Both the position numbers and the translations under genes were made by a program. Below are positions 33,076-41,860 of a stretch of 64,000 nt of DNA, in pieces; within the stretch, counting starts at the first letter, position 1, and the number at the start of each line of letters is the position of its first letter. This stretch comes from Erwinia sp050410775 (GTDB lineage Bacteria; Pseudomonadota; Gammaproteobacteria; Enterobacterales; Enterobacteriaceae): NCBI RefSeq assembly GCF_050410775.1, contig NZ_CP191229.1; one strand, given 5' to 3'. A model generated the notes under the pieces. That model had not been told where the DNA came from. It saw only the letters and a program-made list of their open reading frames with translations, and did no database searches.

Positions 33076-34097
33076 TAGCCGTTTTGCAGCGGCGAAAGTT
33101 CCGCCAGCGGCCAGCGGGGCCGCACGGTGACGCTCAGCTCCCCCCGCGTACCGCCCTTCATTCTGACCATGCCCGCATAGGCGATCATCGCCCCATTGTC
33201 GGTGCAGAACTCAGGACGCGCATAGAAGACTTCGCCACCACGCGCTTTCATTACCGCCGCCATTTTCGCTCTCAGCGTACGGTTCGCGCTGACGCCGCCG
33301 GCGATAACCAGCCGCTTAAAGCCGGTCTGCTCCAGGGCGCGTTTGCACTTGATGGCGAGCGTATCCACCACGGCATCTTCAAAGGCCCGGGCAATATCCG
33401 CCCTGGTCTGCTCATCGTCGCTGTTGTTGCGGATGGTGTTTGCCGCAAAGGTCTTCAGCCCGGAAAAGCTGAAATCCAGCCCCGGACGATCGGTCATCGG
33501 CCTTGGAAACACAAAACGCTTCTCAACGCCCTGCTGCGCCATTTTCGACAGCAGCGGCCCGCCGGGGTAATCGAGTCCCAGCAGCTTGGCGGTTTTGTCG
33601 AACGCCTCACCTGCGGCATCGTCGATCGACTCTCCCAGCAGGCTGTACTCGCCTATGGCGGTGACGCTGATAAGCTGCGTATGGCCGCCCGATACCAGCA
33701 GCGCGACAAAAGGAAACTCAGGCGGCGTCTCTTCCAGCATCGGTGCCAGCAGGTGCCCTTCCATATGGTGCACGGGGATGGCCGGCACGTCCCAGGCAAA
33801 GGCCAGCGCACGGCCAACCGTTGCGCCCACCAGCAGCGCACCGACCAGACCGGGGCCTGCCGTGTAGGCAACGGCGTCGATATCCTGCGCCTTGAGCCCC
33901 GCCTCGGCGATCGCCGCCTGAATTAAGGGCACGGTTTTTCGCACGTGATCGCGCGAAGCCAGCTCAGGCACCACGCCGCCGTAGTCGGCATGCAGTTTCA
34001 CCTGACTGTATAGCTGATTAGCGAGAAGCCCGGCCGCATCGTCGTAAATGGCAATACCGGTTTCATCGCAGGATGTTTCAATTCCAAGCACACGCAT
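33075..34097 (-). CDS. tsaD: tRNA N6-threonylcarbamoyladenosine transferase TsaD
   Basis: A 340-residue Kae1/Qri7-family enzyme that transfers threonylcarbamoyl to A37 of ANN-decoding tRNAs together with TsaB and TsaE. The iron-binding VHHMEGH (His pair near 110-115), GIETSCDET at the N terminus, VSGGHTQLI and GGVSANRTLR are intact. GAGG precedes the ATG. It is divergent from rpsU, the conserved arrangement in enterobacteria. Confidence 0.97.
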   Translation of the reverse strand: MRVLGIETSCDETGIAIYDDAAGLLANQLYSQVKLHADYGGVVPELASRDHVRKTVPLIQAAIAEAGLKAQDIDAVAYTAGPGLVGALLVGATVGRALAFAWDVPAIPVHHMEGHLLAPMLEETPPEFPFVALLVSGGHTQLISVTAIGEYSLLGESIDDAAGEAFDKTAKLLGLDYPGGPLLSKMAQQGVEKRFVFPRPMTDRPGLDFSFSGLKTFAANTIRNNSDDEQTRADIARAFEDAVVDTLAIKCKRALEQTGFKRLVIAGGVSANRTLRAKMAAVMKARGGEVFYARPEFCTDNGAMIAYAGMVRMKGGTRGELSVTVRPRWPLAELSPLQNG

Positions 34098-34230
34098 GAC
34101 TTTTTACCTCATTCTTGCGGCGCGCAGTGTAACACGAAGGCCAGGGCGGGCGCGGCAATTTTCCGGGGCGACAGCCAGATGACTGATGCAAAAGGAGAAA
34201 ATTTTTTCGCCGGGGACGGATGGATTGATG

Positions 34231-34236
34231 TATACT
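34231..34236 (+). promoter_or_regulatory. rpsU: Candidate -10 element of an upstream rpsU promoter
   Basis: TATACT with TGATG just before it, in the AT-rich tsaD-rpsU interval. No good -35 hexamer is seen 16-18 bases upstream. E. coli has tandem promoters here, so this may be the equivalent of P1. Confidence 0.35.
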
Positions 34237-34299
34237 CTTCGGCCTGAAAATACCGGCAGTGGCACAGGCGCATCTGTTGGTGAGATTACGCTATGGTGC

Positions 34300-34329
34300 T
34301 TTACAACGCAGCCTGTGTTGGAGTAAAAT
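34300..34329 (+). promoter_or_regulatory. rpsU: Sigma-70 promoter of the rpsU-dnaG-rpoD operon
   Basis: TTTACA, 18-base spacer, TAAAAT: five of six matches at each hexamer. The predicted start is near 34336, about 60 bases before the rpsU ATG, as expected for a promoter of the macromolecular-synthesis operon. Confidence 0.6.
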
Positions 34330-34344
34330 TCCGCACCATTTTGA

Positions 34345-34611
<267 letters not shown>

Positions 34612-34616
34612 TACCT

Positions 34617-34691
34617 TAAGGGTTCGCCCTTACGCTTCACAGACAAGTAAGTAGTTATAAAGGCCGTGCTTTCCGAAAGGAATGCGCGGCT
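34617..34691 (+). terminator. rpsU-dnaG intercistronic hairpins
   Basis: A small stem TAAGGG-TTCG-CCCTTA (34617-34632) is followed by a larger GCCGTGCTTTCC-GAAA-GGAATGCGCGGC hairpin (34662-34691, one wobble, one mismatch) and TTGTTGCCGTTT. The position matches the E. coli rpsU-dnaG terminator and processing region, which keeps primase low. Confidence 0.6.
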
Positions 34692-34842
34692 TGTTGCCGT
34701 TTATGAGCCACAGTGAAAGCCCCACGCTTTTCCGGACCGGGTGGGACGGCAACAGCGCGGCTCTGCGCTTGCTTACCGGATAAGCAGCCCGGAGGCGCAA
34801 AGGCAGCCGACGCCGTCAGGTGCTGAAAGATGAAGGGGATTT

Positions 34843-36579
34843 ATGGCTGGACGCATTCCGCGTGTATTTATCAATGATCTGCTGGCGCGCACGGACATCG
34901 TGGATCTGATCGATGCCCGCGTAAAGCTGAAAAAGCAGGGCAAAAATTATCACGCCTGCTGTCCCTTTCATAATGAGAAAACGCCCTCTTTTACCGTCAA
35001 CGGCGAAAAACAGTTCTACCACTGCTTCGGCTGTGGCGCTCACGGTAACGCCGTCGATTTCCTGATGAACTATGATCGTCTGGAATTCGTGGAAAGTATC
35101 GAAGAGTTAGCTACGCTTTATGGGCTGGAGGTACCGTATGAAAGCGGGACCGGACCGACCCAGATGGAGCGTCACCAACGCCAGAACCTCTACCAGCTGA
35201 TGGCCAGCGTCAGTGAGTTTTACCAGCAGTCGCTTAAGGAAAACCCGGCGGCTGGCGCGCGCGAGTATCTCGCCAGGCGCGGGCTCAGTGATGAGGTTAT
35301 CAGGCATTTTTCTATAGGCTTTGCGCCTGCCAACGCATTGAAGCGATTTAGCGGCAATCAGGATAACCGGCAGTCATTAATTGATGCGGGCATGCTGGTC
35401 ACCAATGAACAGGGTCGCAGTTACGATCGCTTTCGCGAACGGGTGATGTTTCCGATCCATGATAAACGGGGTCGGGTAATCGGGTTTGGCGGACGCGTCC
35501 TTGGCGATGCGATGCCTAAATACCTTAACTCCCCGGAAACCGATATTTTTCATAAAGGCCGCCAGCTGTATGGTCTGTATGAAGCGCAGAAGAATCACCC
35601 GGAACCCGCGAAGCTGCTAGTGGTCGAAGGCTACATGGACGTCGTGGCGCTGGCGCAGTTCGGCATCGATTATGCCGTGGCGTCACTGGGCACCTCCACC
35701 ACGCCCGAGCATATTCAGCTTTTGTTCCGCACGACCGATAACGTTATTTGTTGCTATGACGGCGACAGAGCAGGCCGGGAAGCGGCATGGCGGGCGCTGG
35801 AAACCGCGCTGCCTTACATGAATGATGGTCGTCAGCTACGCTTTATGTTTCTGCCCGACGGTGAAGATCCCGATACGCTGGTGCGTAAAGAAGGCAAGGA
35901 AGCGTTTGAAGCGCGGATGGAGCAGGCTATGCCGCTCTCTGCGTTTCTGTTTGATACGCTGCTGCCTCAGGTCGATTTGCGTTCGCCCGACGGTCGCGCC
36001 CAGCTCAGCACGCTGGCGCTGCCGCTGATAAGCCAGGTGCCCGGCGAAACGCTGCGCATCTATCTGCGTCAGGAGCTGGGTAATAAGCTGGGCATCCTGG
36101 ATGACAACCAGCTTGATAAGCTGATGCCCAGACTGGGTGAAAAGGCAAAGCCGCCCCAGCAGCCGCAGCTTAAGCGCACCACCATGCGGATCCTGATTGG
36201 CCTGCTGATACAGAATCCCCAGCTTGCCGCCATGGTGCCCTCGCTTGAGGGGCTGGAGTCGTCGGAGCTGGCCGGTTTCCCGCTTTTTGTGGAGCTGGTG
36301 GGGACATGCGTTGCGCACCCTGGCCTGACCACAGGGCAGCTGCTGGAGCTTTATCGCGGTACAAAATTCAGTCAGAGCCTTGAAACTCTGGCCACATGGA
36401 ACCACATGATCGTAGATGACGAAGTGGAAACCATGTTTAAAGACTCCCTGGCCAGCATGTACGATGCGGCGCTGGAGCGCAGGCTTGAAGAGTTAATTGC
36501 CCGCGACCGCACGCATGGCCTCAATGCCGGTGAGCGCCGGGAATTCTGGACGCTCAGCCAGGCGCTGAAGAAACAGTAA
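34843..36579 (+). CDS. dnaG: DNA primase
   Basis: A 578-residue primase that makes RNA primers at the fork. The N-terminal zinc-binding domain shows CPFHNEK (Cys, His) and HCFGCGAHG (two Cys). The TOPRIM catalytic core shows VVEGYMDVVAL and CYDGDRAGREAAW. The C-terminal helicase-binding domain (about 430-578) is present. Length is close to E. coli (581). The ribosome-binding site is weak (GGGGATTT), consistent with the low primase synthesis known for this operon. Confidence 0.97.
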   Translation: MAGRIPRVFINDLLARTDIVDLIDARVKLKKQGKNYHACCPFHNEKTPSFTVNGEKQFYHCFGCGAHGNAVDFLMNYDRLEFVESIEELATLYGLEVPYESGTGPTQMERHQRQNLYQLMASVSEFYQQSLKENPAAGAREYLARRGLSDEVIRHFSIGFAPANALKRFSGNQDNRQSLIDAGMLVTNEQGRSYDRFRERVMFPIHDKRGRVIGFGGRVLGDAMPKYLNSPETDIFHKGRQLYGLYEAQKNHPEPAKLLVVEGYMDVVALAQFGIDYAVASLGTSTTPEHIQLLFRTTDNVICCYDGDRAGREAAWRALETALPYMNDGRQLRFMFLPDGEDPDTLVRKEGKEAFEARMEQAMPLSAFLFDTLLPQVDLRSPDGRAQLSTLALPLISQVPGETLRIYLRQELGNKLGILDDNQLDKLMPRLGEKAKPPQQPQLKRTTMRILIGLLIQNPQLAAMVPSLEGLESSELAGFPLFVELVGTCVAHPGLTTGQLLELYRGTKFSQSLETLATWNHMIVDDEVETMFKDSLASMYDAALERRLEELIARDRTHGLNAGERREFWTLSQALKKQ

Positions 36580-36882
36580 TCGTCGGGGAGACCCGGCGGC
36601 AGATGACAACAACGAAGAAGCGCATCGCGTGACCGTTAATTAACGGACCGCGAAGACTTTTGCAGCCCAGGTCAATGACCCCGCGTCTGTGGAGGGGCCG
36701 CATGCCATAAGTGCGCTTCTGACAGCATATCCGCGGCTTAAGTGCCGATTTGACGCCAGGTTAAGCCTGGCAGCCGCCGCGATGGGCAGCGGCAATAAAC
36801 CAATGCCCTCACTGTGATTGTTGGCTGCTTAAACTTAGCCGACCAACACCATTTAATTTAACAGAAGTGTGGATACCGTCTT
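36580..36882 (+). other. Structured dnaG-rpoD interval
   Basis: 303 bases without a convincing ORF. It contains the perfect palindrome CCGTTAATTAACGG (36633-36646), flanked by the pairing TCGCG/CGCGA. It also contains CCAGG-TTAAG-CCTGG, GCCGC/GCGGC, and a GTTGGCT/AGCC..CCAAC pair near the 3' end. I see no T-run terminator. It is probably a structured rpoD leader and RNA-processing region. Confidence 0.5.
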
Positions 36883-38727
36883 ATGGAGCAAAACCCGCAG
36901 TCACAGCTGAAGCTGCTTGTCACCCGTGGTAAGGAGCAAGGCTATCTGACCTATGCCGAGGTCAATGACCATCTGCCGGAAGATATCGTCGACTCCGATC
37001 AGATCGAAGACATCATTCAGATGATCAACGACATGGGCATACAGGTTGTGGAAGAAGCGCCTGATGCCGACGATCTGATGCTGAACGAAAACAGCTCAGA
37101 TACGGACGAGGATGCTGCCGAAGCGGCTGCTCAAGTCTTATCCAGCGTTGAATCGGAAATCGGACGTACAACTGACCCGGTGCGCATGTATATGCGTGAA
37201 ATGGGTACCGTTGAGCTGCTGACGCGCGAAGGCGAAATCGACATCGCCAAGCGCATCGAAGACGGCATCAACCAGGTACAGTGTTCCGTTGCTGAATATC
37301 CTGAAGCCATCACCTATTTGCTTGAGCAGTACGATCGCGTCGAAGCGGGCGAAGCGCGCCTGTCAGATATGATCACCGGCTTTGTCGATCCCAATGCCGA
37401 GGCGGACATCGCGCCGACGGCGACTCACGTGGGTTCTGAACTCTCCGAGGCCGAGCGCGACGACGAAGAAGACGAGGATGAAGAATCTGACGACGACACC
37501 GCTGACGATGACAACAGCATCGATCCGGAACTGGCGCGCGAGAAGTTTAACGATCTGCGCGTTCAGTACGAGAAAGCCCGTACGGTCATTAAAGCTAAAG
37601 GCCGCAGCCACGCTGATGCCGTCGCCGAAATTCAGAATCTGTCCGACGTCTTTAAACAGTTCCGCCTGGTGCCGAAGCAGTTCGACTTCCTGGTAAACAA
37701 CATGCGTACCATGATGGACCGCGTCCGTACCCAGGAACGCCTCATCATGAAGCTCTGTGTTGAAATCTGTAAGATGCCGAAAAAGAACTTCATCACTCTG
37801 TTCACCGGCAACGAAACCAGCGAAACCTGGTTCAAAGCGGCGCTGGCGATGAACAAGCCATGGTCAGAGAAGCTGAAAGAGGTGGCGGATGACGTGCACC
37901 GCGGCCTGCAAAAGCTGGCGCAGATCGAAGAAGAAACCGGTCTGACTATCGAGCAGGTCAAGGACATCAACCGCCGCATGTCCATCGGTGAAGCGAAAGC
38001 CCGCCGGGCGAAAAAAGAGATGGTGGAAGCTAACCTGCGTCTGGTTATCTCTATCGCCAAAAAATACACCAACCGTGGCCTGCAGTTCCTCGATCTGATC
38101 CAGGAAGGCAATATCGGTCTGATGAAAGCCGTTGATAAGTTTGAATATCGCCGTGGTTATAAGTTCTCAACTTACGCCACCTGGTGGATCCGTCAGGCTA
38201 TTACGCGCTCTATTGCAGACCAGGCGCGCACCATCCGTATTCCGGTGCATATGATTGAGACCATCAACAAGCTCAACCGTATTTCGCGTCAGATGTTGCA
38301 GGAGATGGGCCGTGAGCCGTCGCCTGAAGAGCTGGCTGAACGGATGCTGATGCCGGAAGATAAAATCCGCAAGGTGCTGAAAATTGCCAAAGAGCCGATC
38401 TCTATGGAGACGCCAATTGGTGATGATGAAGATTCCCACCTGGGTGATTTTATCGAAGATACCACGCTGGAGCTGCCGCTGGATTCAGCGACCTCGGAAA
38501 GCCTGCGCTCGGCCACCCACGACGTGCTGGCTGGCCTGACCGCCCGCGAAGCCAAGGTGCTGCGCATGCGCTTCGGTATTGATATGAATACCGACCATAC
38601 GCTGGAAGAAGTGGGCAAGCAGTTTGACGTAACGCGTGAGCGTATCCGTCAGATCGAAGCGAAGGCGCTGCGCAAGCTGCGCCATCCAAGCCGCTCCGAA
38701 GTGCTGCGTAGCTTCCTGGACGATTAA
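36883..38727 (+). CDS. rpoD: RNA polymerase sigma-70 factor
   Basis: A 614-residue primary sigma factor. It has region 1.1 at the N terminus, region 1.2 (DPVRMYMREMGTVELL) and the acidic non-conserved insert (EEDEDEESDDDTADD). Regions 2.1-2.4 are conserved (NRGLQFLDLIQEGNIGLMKA, then YATWWIRQAITRSIADQ), as is region 3. Region 4.2 carries the helix-turn-helix (LEEVGKQFDVTRERIRQIE). Essentially full-length identity with E. coli RpoD. Last gene of the operon, closed by a strong terminator. Confidence 0.98.
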   Translation: MEQNPQSQLKLLVTRGKEQGYLTYAEVNDHLPEDIVDSDQIEDIIQMINDMGIQVVEEAPDADDLMLNENSSDTDEDAAEAAAQVLSSVESEIGRTTDPVRMYMREMGTVELLTREGEIDIAKRIEDGINQVQCSVAEYPEAITYLLEQYDRVEAGEARLSDMITGFVDPNAEADIAPTATHVGSELSEAERDDEEDEDEESDDDTADDDNSIDPELAREKFNDLRVQYEKARTVIKAKGRSHADAVAEIQNLSDVFKQFRLVPKQFDFLVNNMRTMMDRVRTQERLIMKLCVEICKMPKKNFITLFTGNETSETWFKAALAMNKPWSEKLKEVADDVHRGLQKLAQIEEETGLTIEQVKDINRRMSIGEAKARRAKKEMVEANLRLVISIAKKYTNRGLQFLDLIQEGNIGLMKAVDKFEYRRGYKFSTYATWWIRQAITRSIADQARTIRIPVHMIETINKLNRISRQMLQEMGREPSPEELAERMLMPEDKIRKVLKIAKEPISMETPIGDDEDSHLGDFIEDTTLELPLDSATSESLRSATHDVLAGLTAREAKVLRMRFGIDMNTDHTLEEVGKQFDVTRERIRQIEAKALRKLRHPSRSEVLRSFLDD

Positions 38728-38745
38728 TCCGTCCTGCGCGTTGCT

Positions 38746-38780
38746 GAAAAAATCCTGGCCGCAAGGCCGGGATTTTTTTT
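38746..38780 (+). terminator. Intrinsic terminator after rpoD
   Basis: AAAAATCCTGGCC-GCAA-GGCCGGGATTTTT with one wobble pair and a run of eight Ts. It also lies at the 3' end of mug on the other strand and can serve both. Confidence 0.88.
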
Positions 38781-38785
38781 GCCTG

Positions 38786-39319
38786 TCAGACGGTGCTGTC
38801 TGCCTGCTCCAGCGCCTCATTCAACTCCCGGTAAGCGGCCGTCAGCGCCTCCTGGGAAGCGCGGTTAAGCCCGCTGGGGTTAGGCAACACCCACACCTCG
38901 GTTTCCCCCAGCCTTTGCGGCTGCCTGCCCCAGTTCACCTTACTGACGCCGAAGGCCCGCTGGTACGCCTGCTTGCCCAGCACCGCCAGCGCCCGGGGCT
39001 GACAGCGGTCTATTTTTTCCCGCAGCGCCCGGCCACCCTCGCGCAGCTCCGGGGCGGAAAGCTCGGTCGCCTCCTTCGTCGGACGCTCCACCAGCATGGT
39101 GATGCCACAGCCGGTATCCAGCAGCTGCCTCTCCTCTTCCGGCCTGAGCTGACGGGCAGTAAAGCCCGCCTGCCAGATCGTTTTCCAGAACCGGTTGCCG
39201 CCGTGGGCAAAATGAAAGCCGGTGTGGGCGGAGGATTTTCCCGGATTAATGCCGCAAAACACCACCCGCAGCCCCGGCGTCAGGATATCCGTTATCGTAT
39301 GCTCTGTTATCTCATCCAT
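38786..39319 (-). CDS. mug: G/U mismatch-specific DNA glycosylase
   Basis: A 177-residue glycosylase that removes uracil or ethenocytosine from mismatches. FCGINPG (catalytic-loop Asn) and LPNPSGLNR (intercalation loop) are conserved with E. coli Mug. The protein is about nine residues longer at both ends. A TTG start at 39331 is also open; the ATG at 39319 is preferred. Converges on rpoD, the same neighbour as in E. coli; after this gene the E. coli order ends. Confidence 0.93.
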   Translation of the reverse strand: MDEITEHTITDILTPGLRVVFCGINPGKSSAHTGFHFAHGGNRFWKTIWQAGFTARQLRPEEERQLLDTGCGITMLVERPTKEATELSAPELREGGRALREKIDRCQPRALAVLGKQAYQRAFGVSKVNWGRQPQRLGETEVWVLPNPSGLNRASQEALTAAYRELNEALEQADSTV

Positions 39320-39327
39320 TCTGTTTC

Positions 39328-40284
39328 TCAATCAGGTAATTCAAAATAGCTCAGCACTTCACAGCCGCGCCCCACCGACGGCGTGGCCAGGACGCGCAGG
39401 CTGGCGATGTCAATCACGCTCAGCGTACCGTCATCCTCATTGGCAATCAGCAGCGTACGGTTATCGGGACTGAAGCAGCCATCCATCGGTTTATTGCCCA
39501 CCTTCACCTCGCCGAGCGGCTTAAGCTCGCCGTCGAACAGGCTGATGACCGGCTCCCCGTTGCCGACCGCCACCAGTAGGGAGCCATCTTCACTGTAGCG
39601 CACGATCTGGCACGCCTTCTGATGCCCCGGTAAAGGCAGCGTCTGACGCAGCTCGTGGCTTTGCGCATCCAGCACGTAGAGCAAGGGCTGGCGGCTGTCA
39701 GTTGCCACAATATAGGGATGCCCGGGCGACGCCGCGATGCCGTTAATGGCGCCGGGCATGGCGATATTATCCACCACTTTGCCCTGCCCTGCGTGGAGTT
39801 CCACCACGGTCACCGAAGCATCTTCTTCGTTTTCGGTAAACAGTTTACGGCCTGAAGGAAGGATCGTCAGCCGGTGCGAGTTGTGCGAAAGAAGATCGAT
39901 CTTGCCGATGATTTTATCCGTGGCGGGATCGATAACCAACACGACGCCGCTGTTTTCACAGCTCTGATAGACGTAGCCATCCCTCCCCAGCCGGGCGGTA
40001 TGCGGCGCACTGAAGGGTCTGATATCGATAAAGCCGGTGACCTGCCGGGCGAACAGATCGATCACCGCAATTTTATGGCCCGGATGCGGATTATTGCCGT
40101 GGACGCCATCGCCAAAAATAGAGACATACGCCTTGTGCTGGTCAGGCAGGATCAGCAACTCATGCGGTCTCGGTGGGAACGCGTTCAGCTCCTGCTCAAC
40201 GGCGAACGTTTCTGGATTCAGAAACAGGACATTACTGCCCTGCTTGTCAACGGCGATAAGGCCGTAGCGGGTTTCCGGGGTCAT
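39328..40284 (-). CDS. YVTN-type beta-propeller protein
   Basis: A 318-residue protein made of about seven WD/YVTN-like blades. Repeating strands end in forms such as NVLFLNPETF, HKIAVIDLF, GVVLVIDPAT, PLLYVLDAQS, PVISLFDGE and GTLSVIDIAS. There is no signal peptide, so it is probably cytoplasmic; related proteins often bind partners or act as lactonases. A strong ribosome-binding site (GGAGG) precedes the ATG. It follows a LysR gene by 50 bases on the same strand and ends eight bases from the mug start, so all three could share a transcript. Specific function not recognised. Confidence 0.8.
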   Translation of the reverse strand: MTPETRYGLIAVDKQGSNVLFLNPETFAVEQELNAFPPRPHELLILPDQHKAYVSIFGDGVHGNNPHPGHKIAVIDLFARQVTGFIDIRPFSAPHTARLGRDGYVYQSCENSGVVLVIDPATDKIIGKIDLLSHNSHRLTILPSGRKLFTENEEDASVTVVELHAGQGKVVDNIAMPGAINGIAASPGHPYIVATDSRQPLLYVLDAQSHELRQTLPLPGHQKACQIVRYSEDGSLLVAVGNGEPVISLFDGELKPLGEVKVGNKPMDGCFSPDNRTLLIANEDDGTLSVIDIASLRVLATPSVGRGCEVLSYFELPD

Positions 40285-40334
40285 GGAGGCCTCCTTTACT
40301 GTTCTGCTCTCCTTACACAGTAGTTCATGACCTT

Positions 40335-41258
40335 TCAGCCCGCCCTGAACGCCTCGCGCAGCCAGCGGGTAAAACTGCTCACCGCCCGCGGTACCTGAGC
40401 TGACCAGGGGCGGACGATATAGACCGTCTCAGCAAAAGCGCCCGTCGGCTGCCAGCCCGGCAGCAGCTCAACCAGGCTTCCCGCGTTTAGCGCCGTGCGG
40501 GCGCTGAAGTCAGGCAGCAGCGCAATGCCCAGCCCGTCGAGGGCGGCATCCCGGATCGATTCGCTGTTGTTGGTGGCAAAGGGACCATTGACGGTTACCG
40601 TCACGCTCTCACGTCCTGCTTCACGCGGCGTGAAGATCCAGCGCGGCGCTTCGGTTCCCCTGGGGTAATAGAGGCACTGGTGCTCCGCAAGCGCCTGCGG
40701 CGTATCCGGTTGGCCGTGACGGGCGATATAGGCGGGTGAGGCGACCACCAGCGCGCGCGTGGTACAGAGCGGCTGCGCAACGTGAGTTTCCGGCAGCGCC
40801 TCGCTGTGGCGAATGGCAAGATCAAACCCTTCACTGACCAGCGACACCAGCCTGTCGGAAACCTCAAGCTGAATGCGTACCTGCGGATGCTCCCGCAGGA
40901 AAGCCGTAATATGCGGCACCAGCTGCTGGCGGGCAAAGGCTACCGGCGCGGTGATCCTGACCAGACCCCGCAGCGGGCCTGCCGAATCACGCACGCTGAA
41001 AAAGCTCTGTTCAATCTGCGCGAACGGGCCGCGAAGCTCCTCTACCAGTTTCTCGCCGGCTTGGGTCAGCCTGACCGTGCGGGTGGTCCGCGTCACCAGC
41101 GGCACGCCGGCCAGCTGCTCCAGCGCTTTTATTTTCTGGCTCATCGCCGCCTTGCTCACCTCCAGCCGCTCCGCCGCGCGGGTAAAGCTCCCCTGTTCGG
41201 CCAGCACCGTCAGCCAGTGCAGGTGCAGCCACATCGCGTCGGTTTTCAGATCTTTCAT
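40335..41258 (-). CDS. LysR-family transcriptional regulator
   Basis: A 307-residue regulator. The N-terminal winged helix-turn-helix (LTVLAEQGSFTRAAERLEVSKAAMSQKIKALEQL) starts near residue 16, and a substrate-binding domain spans about 95-300. It is of the CrgA/AaeR-like subgroup, with the signature GLVRITAPVAFARQQLVP. Divergent from the tautomerase gene 138 bases away, its most likely target by the usual LysR arrangement; the propeller gene downstream may be cotranscribed. The inducer is unknown. Confidence 0.88.
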   Translation of the reverse strand: MKDLKTDAMWLHLHWLTVLAEQGSFTRAAERLEVSKAAMSQKIKALEQLAGVPLVTRTTRTVRLTQAGEKLVEELRGPFAQIEQSFFSVRDSAGPLRGLVRITAPVAFARQQLVPHITAFLREHPQVRIQLEVSDRLVSLVSEGFDLAIRHSEALPETHVAQPLCTTRALVVASPAYIARHGQPDTPQALAEHQCLYYPRGTEAPRWIFTPREAGRESVTVTVNGPFATNNSESIRDAALDGLGIALLPDFSARTALNAGSLVELLPGWQPTGAFAETVYIVRPWSAQVPRAVSSFTRWLREAFRAG

Positions 41259-41396
41259 GCTTATTGTTCACAATAGTAAATAATGCGTTTCAGTATAGCG
41301 CTTTTTCCCGGCGACCATTCTGCGTAAGGTGAAGATCGCTTTTATCCAGCTTCGTCTGCCGCCACCCGCCGCCGGAGCCCACTCAAGGGGAAAATA

Positions 41397-41786
41397 ATGC
41401 CGTTACTTCAGTTTGATGTGATTCAGGGCCGTTCAGAATCTGAGATGCGTACGCTGCTGGATGCCGCTCACCGCGCCGTGCTGGCGGCCTTCAACGTACC
41501 GGAGCGCGATCGCTACCAGATTGTTCATGAAAACAAAGCTTATCAGATGGTTTTTGAGGATACCGGACTGGGCCTGACACGCAGCGACAATCTGGTGATG
41601 GTCAGGGTATTCACCAGTCCGCGCAGCGATGAGCAGAAGCAGTTCTTTATGGCCGAGCTTTGTCGGGAGCTGAAGGCAAGCTGTGGCATTTCCGGGGAGG
41701 ATGTGATGATTAGCTTTTTCACTAACGGCAAGGGCGACTGGAGCTTCGGCAACGGCGTGGCGCAATATATGACCGGCGCGCTCTGA
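41397..41786 (+). CDS. Tautomerase-family protein
   Basis: A 129-residue protein of the tautomerase superfamily (MSAD/cis-CaaD-like Tautomerase_2 group). Pro2 (MPLLQFDVIQGR) becomes the catalytic N-terminal Pro once Met is removed. The paired beta-alpha-beta units (MPLLQFDVIQGRSES ... and VMVRVFTSPRSDEQK ...) are visible, and ITFFTNGKGDWSFGNG-like residues (here MISFFTNGKGDWSFGNG) follow. AAGGGG precedes the ATG. It is divergent from a LysR gene, its probable regulator. Substrate unknown. Confidence 0.82.
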   Translation: MPLLQFDVIQGRSESEMRTLLDAAHRAVLAAFNVPERDRYQIVHENKAYQMVFEDTGLGLTRSDNLVMVRVFTSPRSDEQKQFFMAELCRELKASCGISGEDVMISFFTNGKGDWSFGNGVAQYMTGAL

Positions 41787-41796
41787 GAAGCTAACG

Positions 41797-41829
41797 GTAC
41801 CTCAGCCCGATGTCGCCAGGCTGAGGTAC
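41797..41829. terminator. Hairpin between the converging tautomerase and porin genes
   Basis: Perfect 11-base stem GTACCTCAGCC/GGCTGAGGTAC. No T-run on either side; probably a shared 3'-end structure. Confidence 0.45.
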
Positions 41830-41860
41830 TCCCCGGCATAAACCGGGAGAAAGAACGCTA

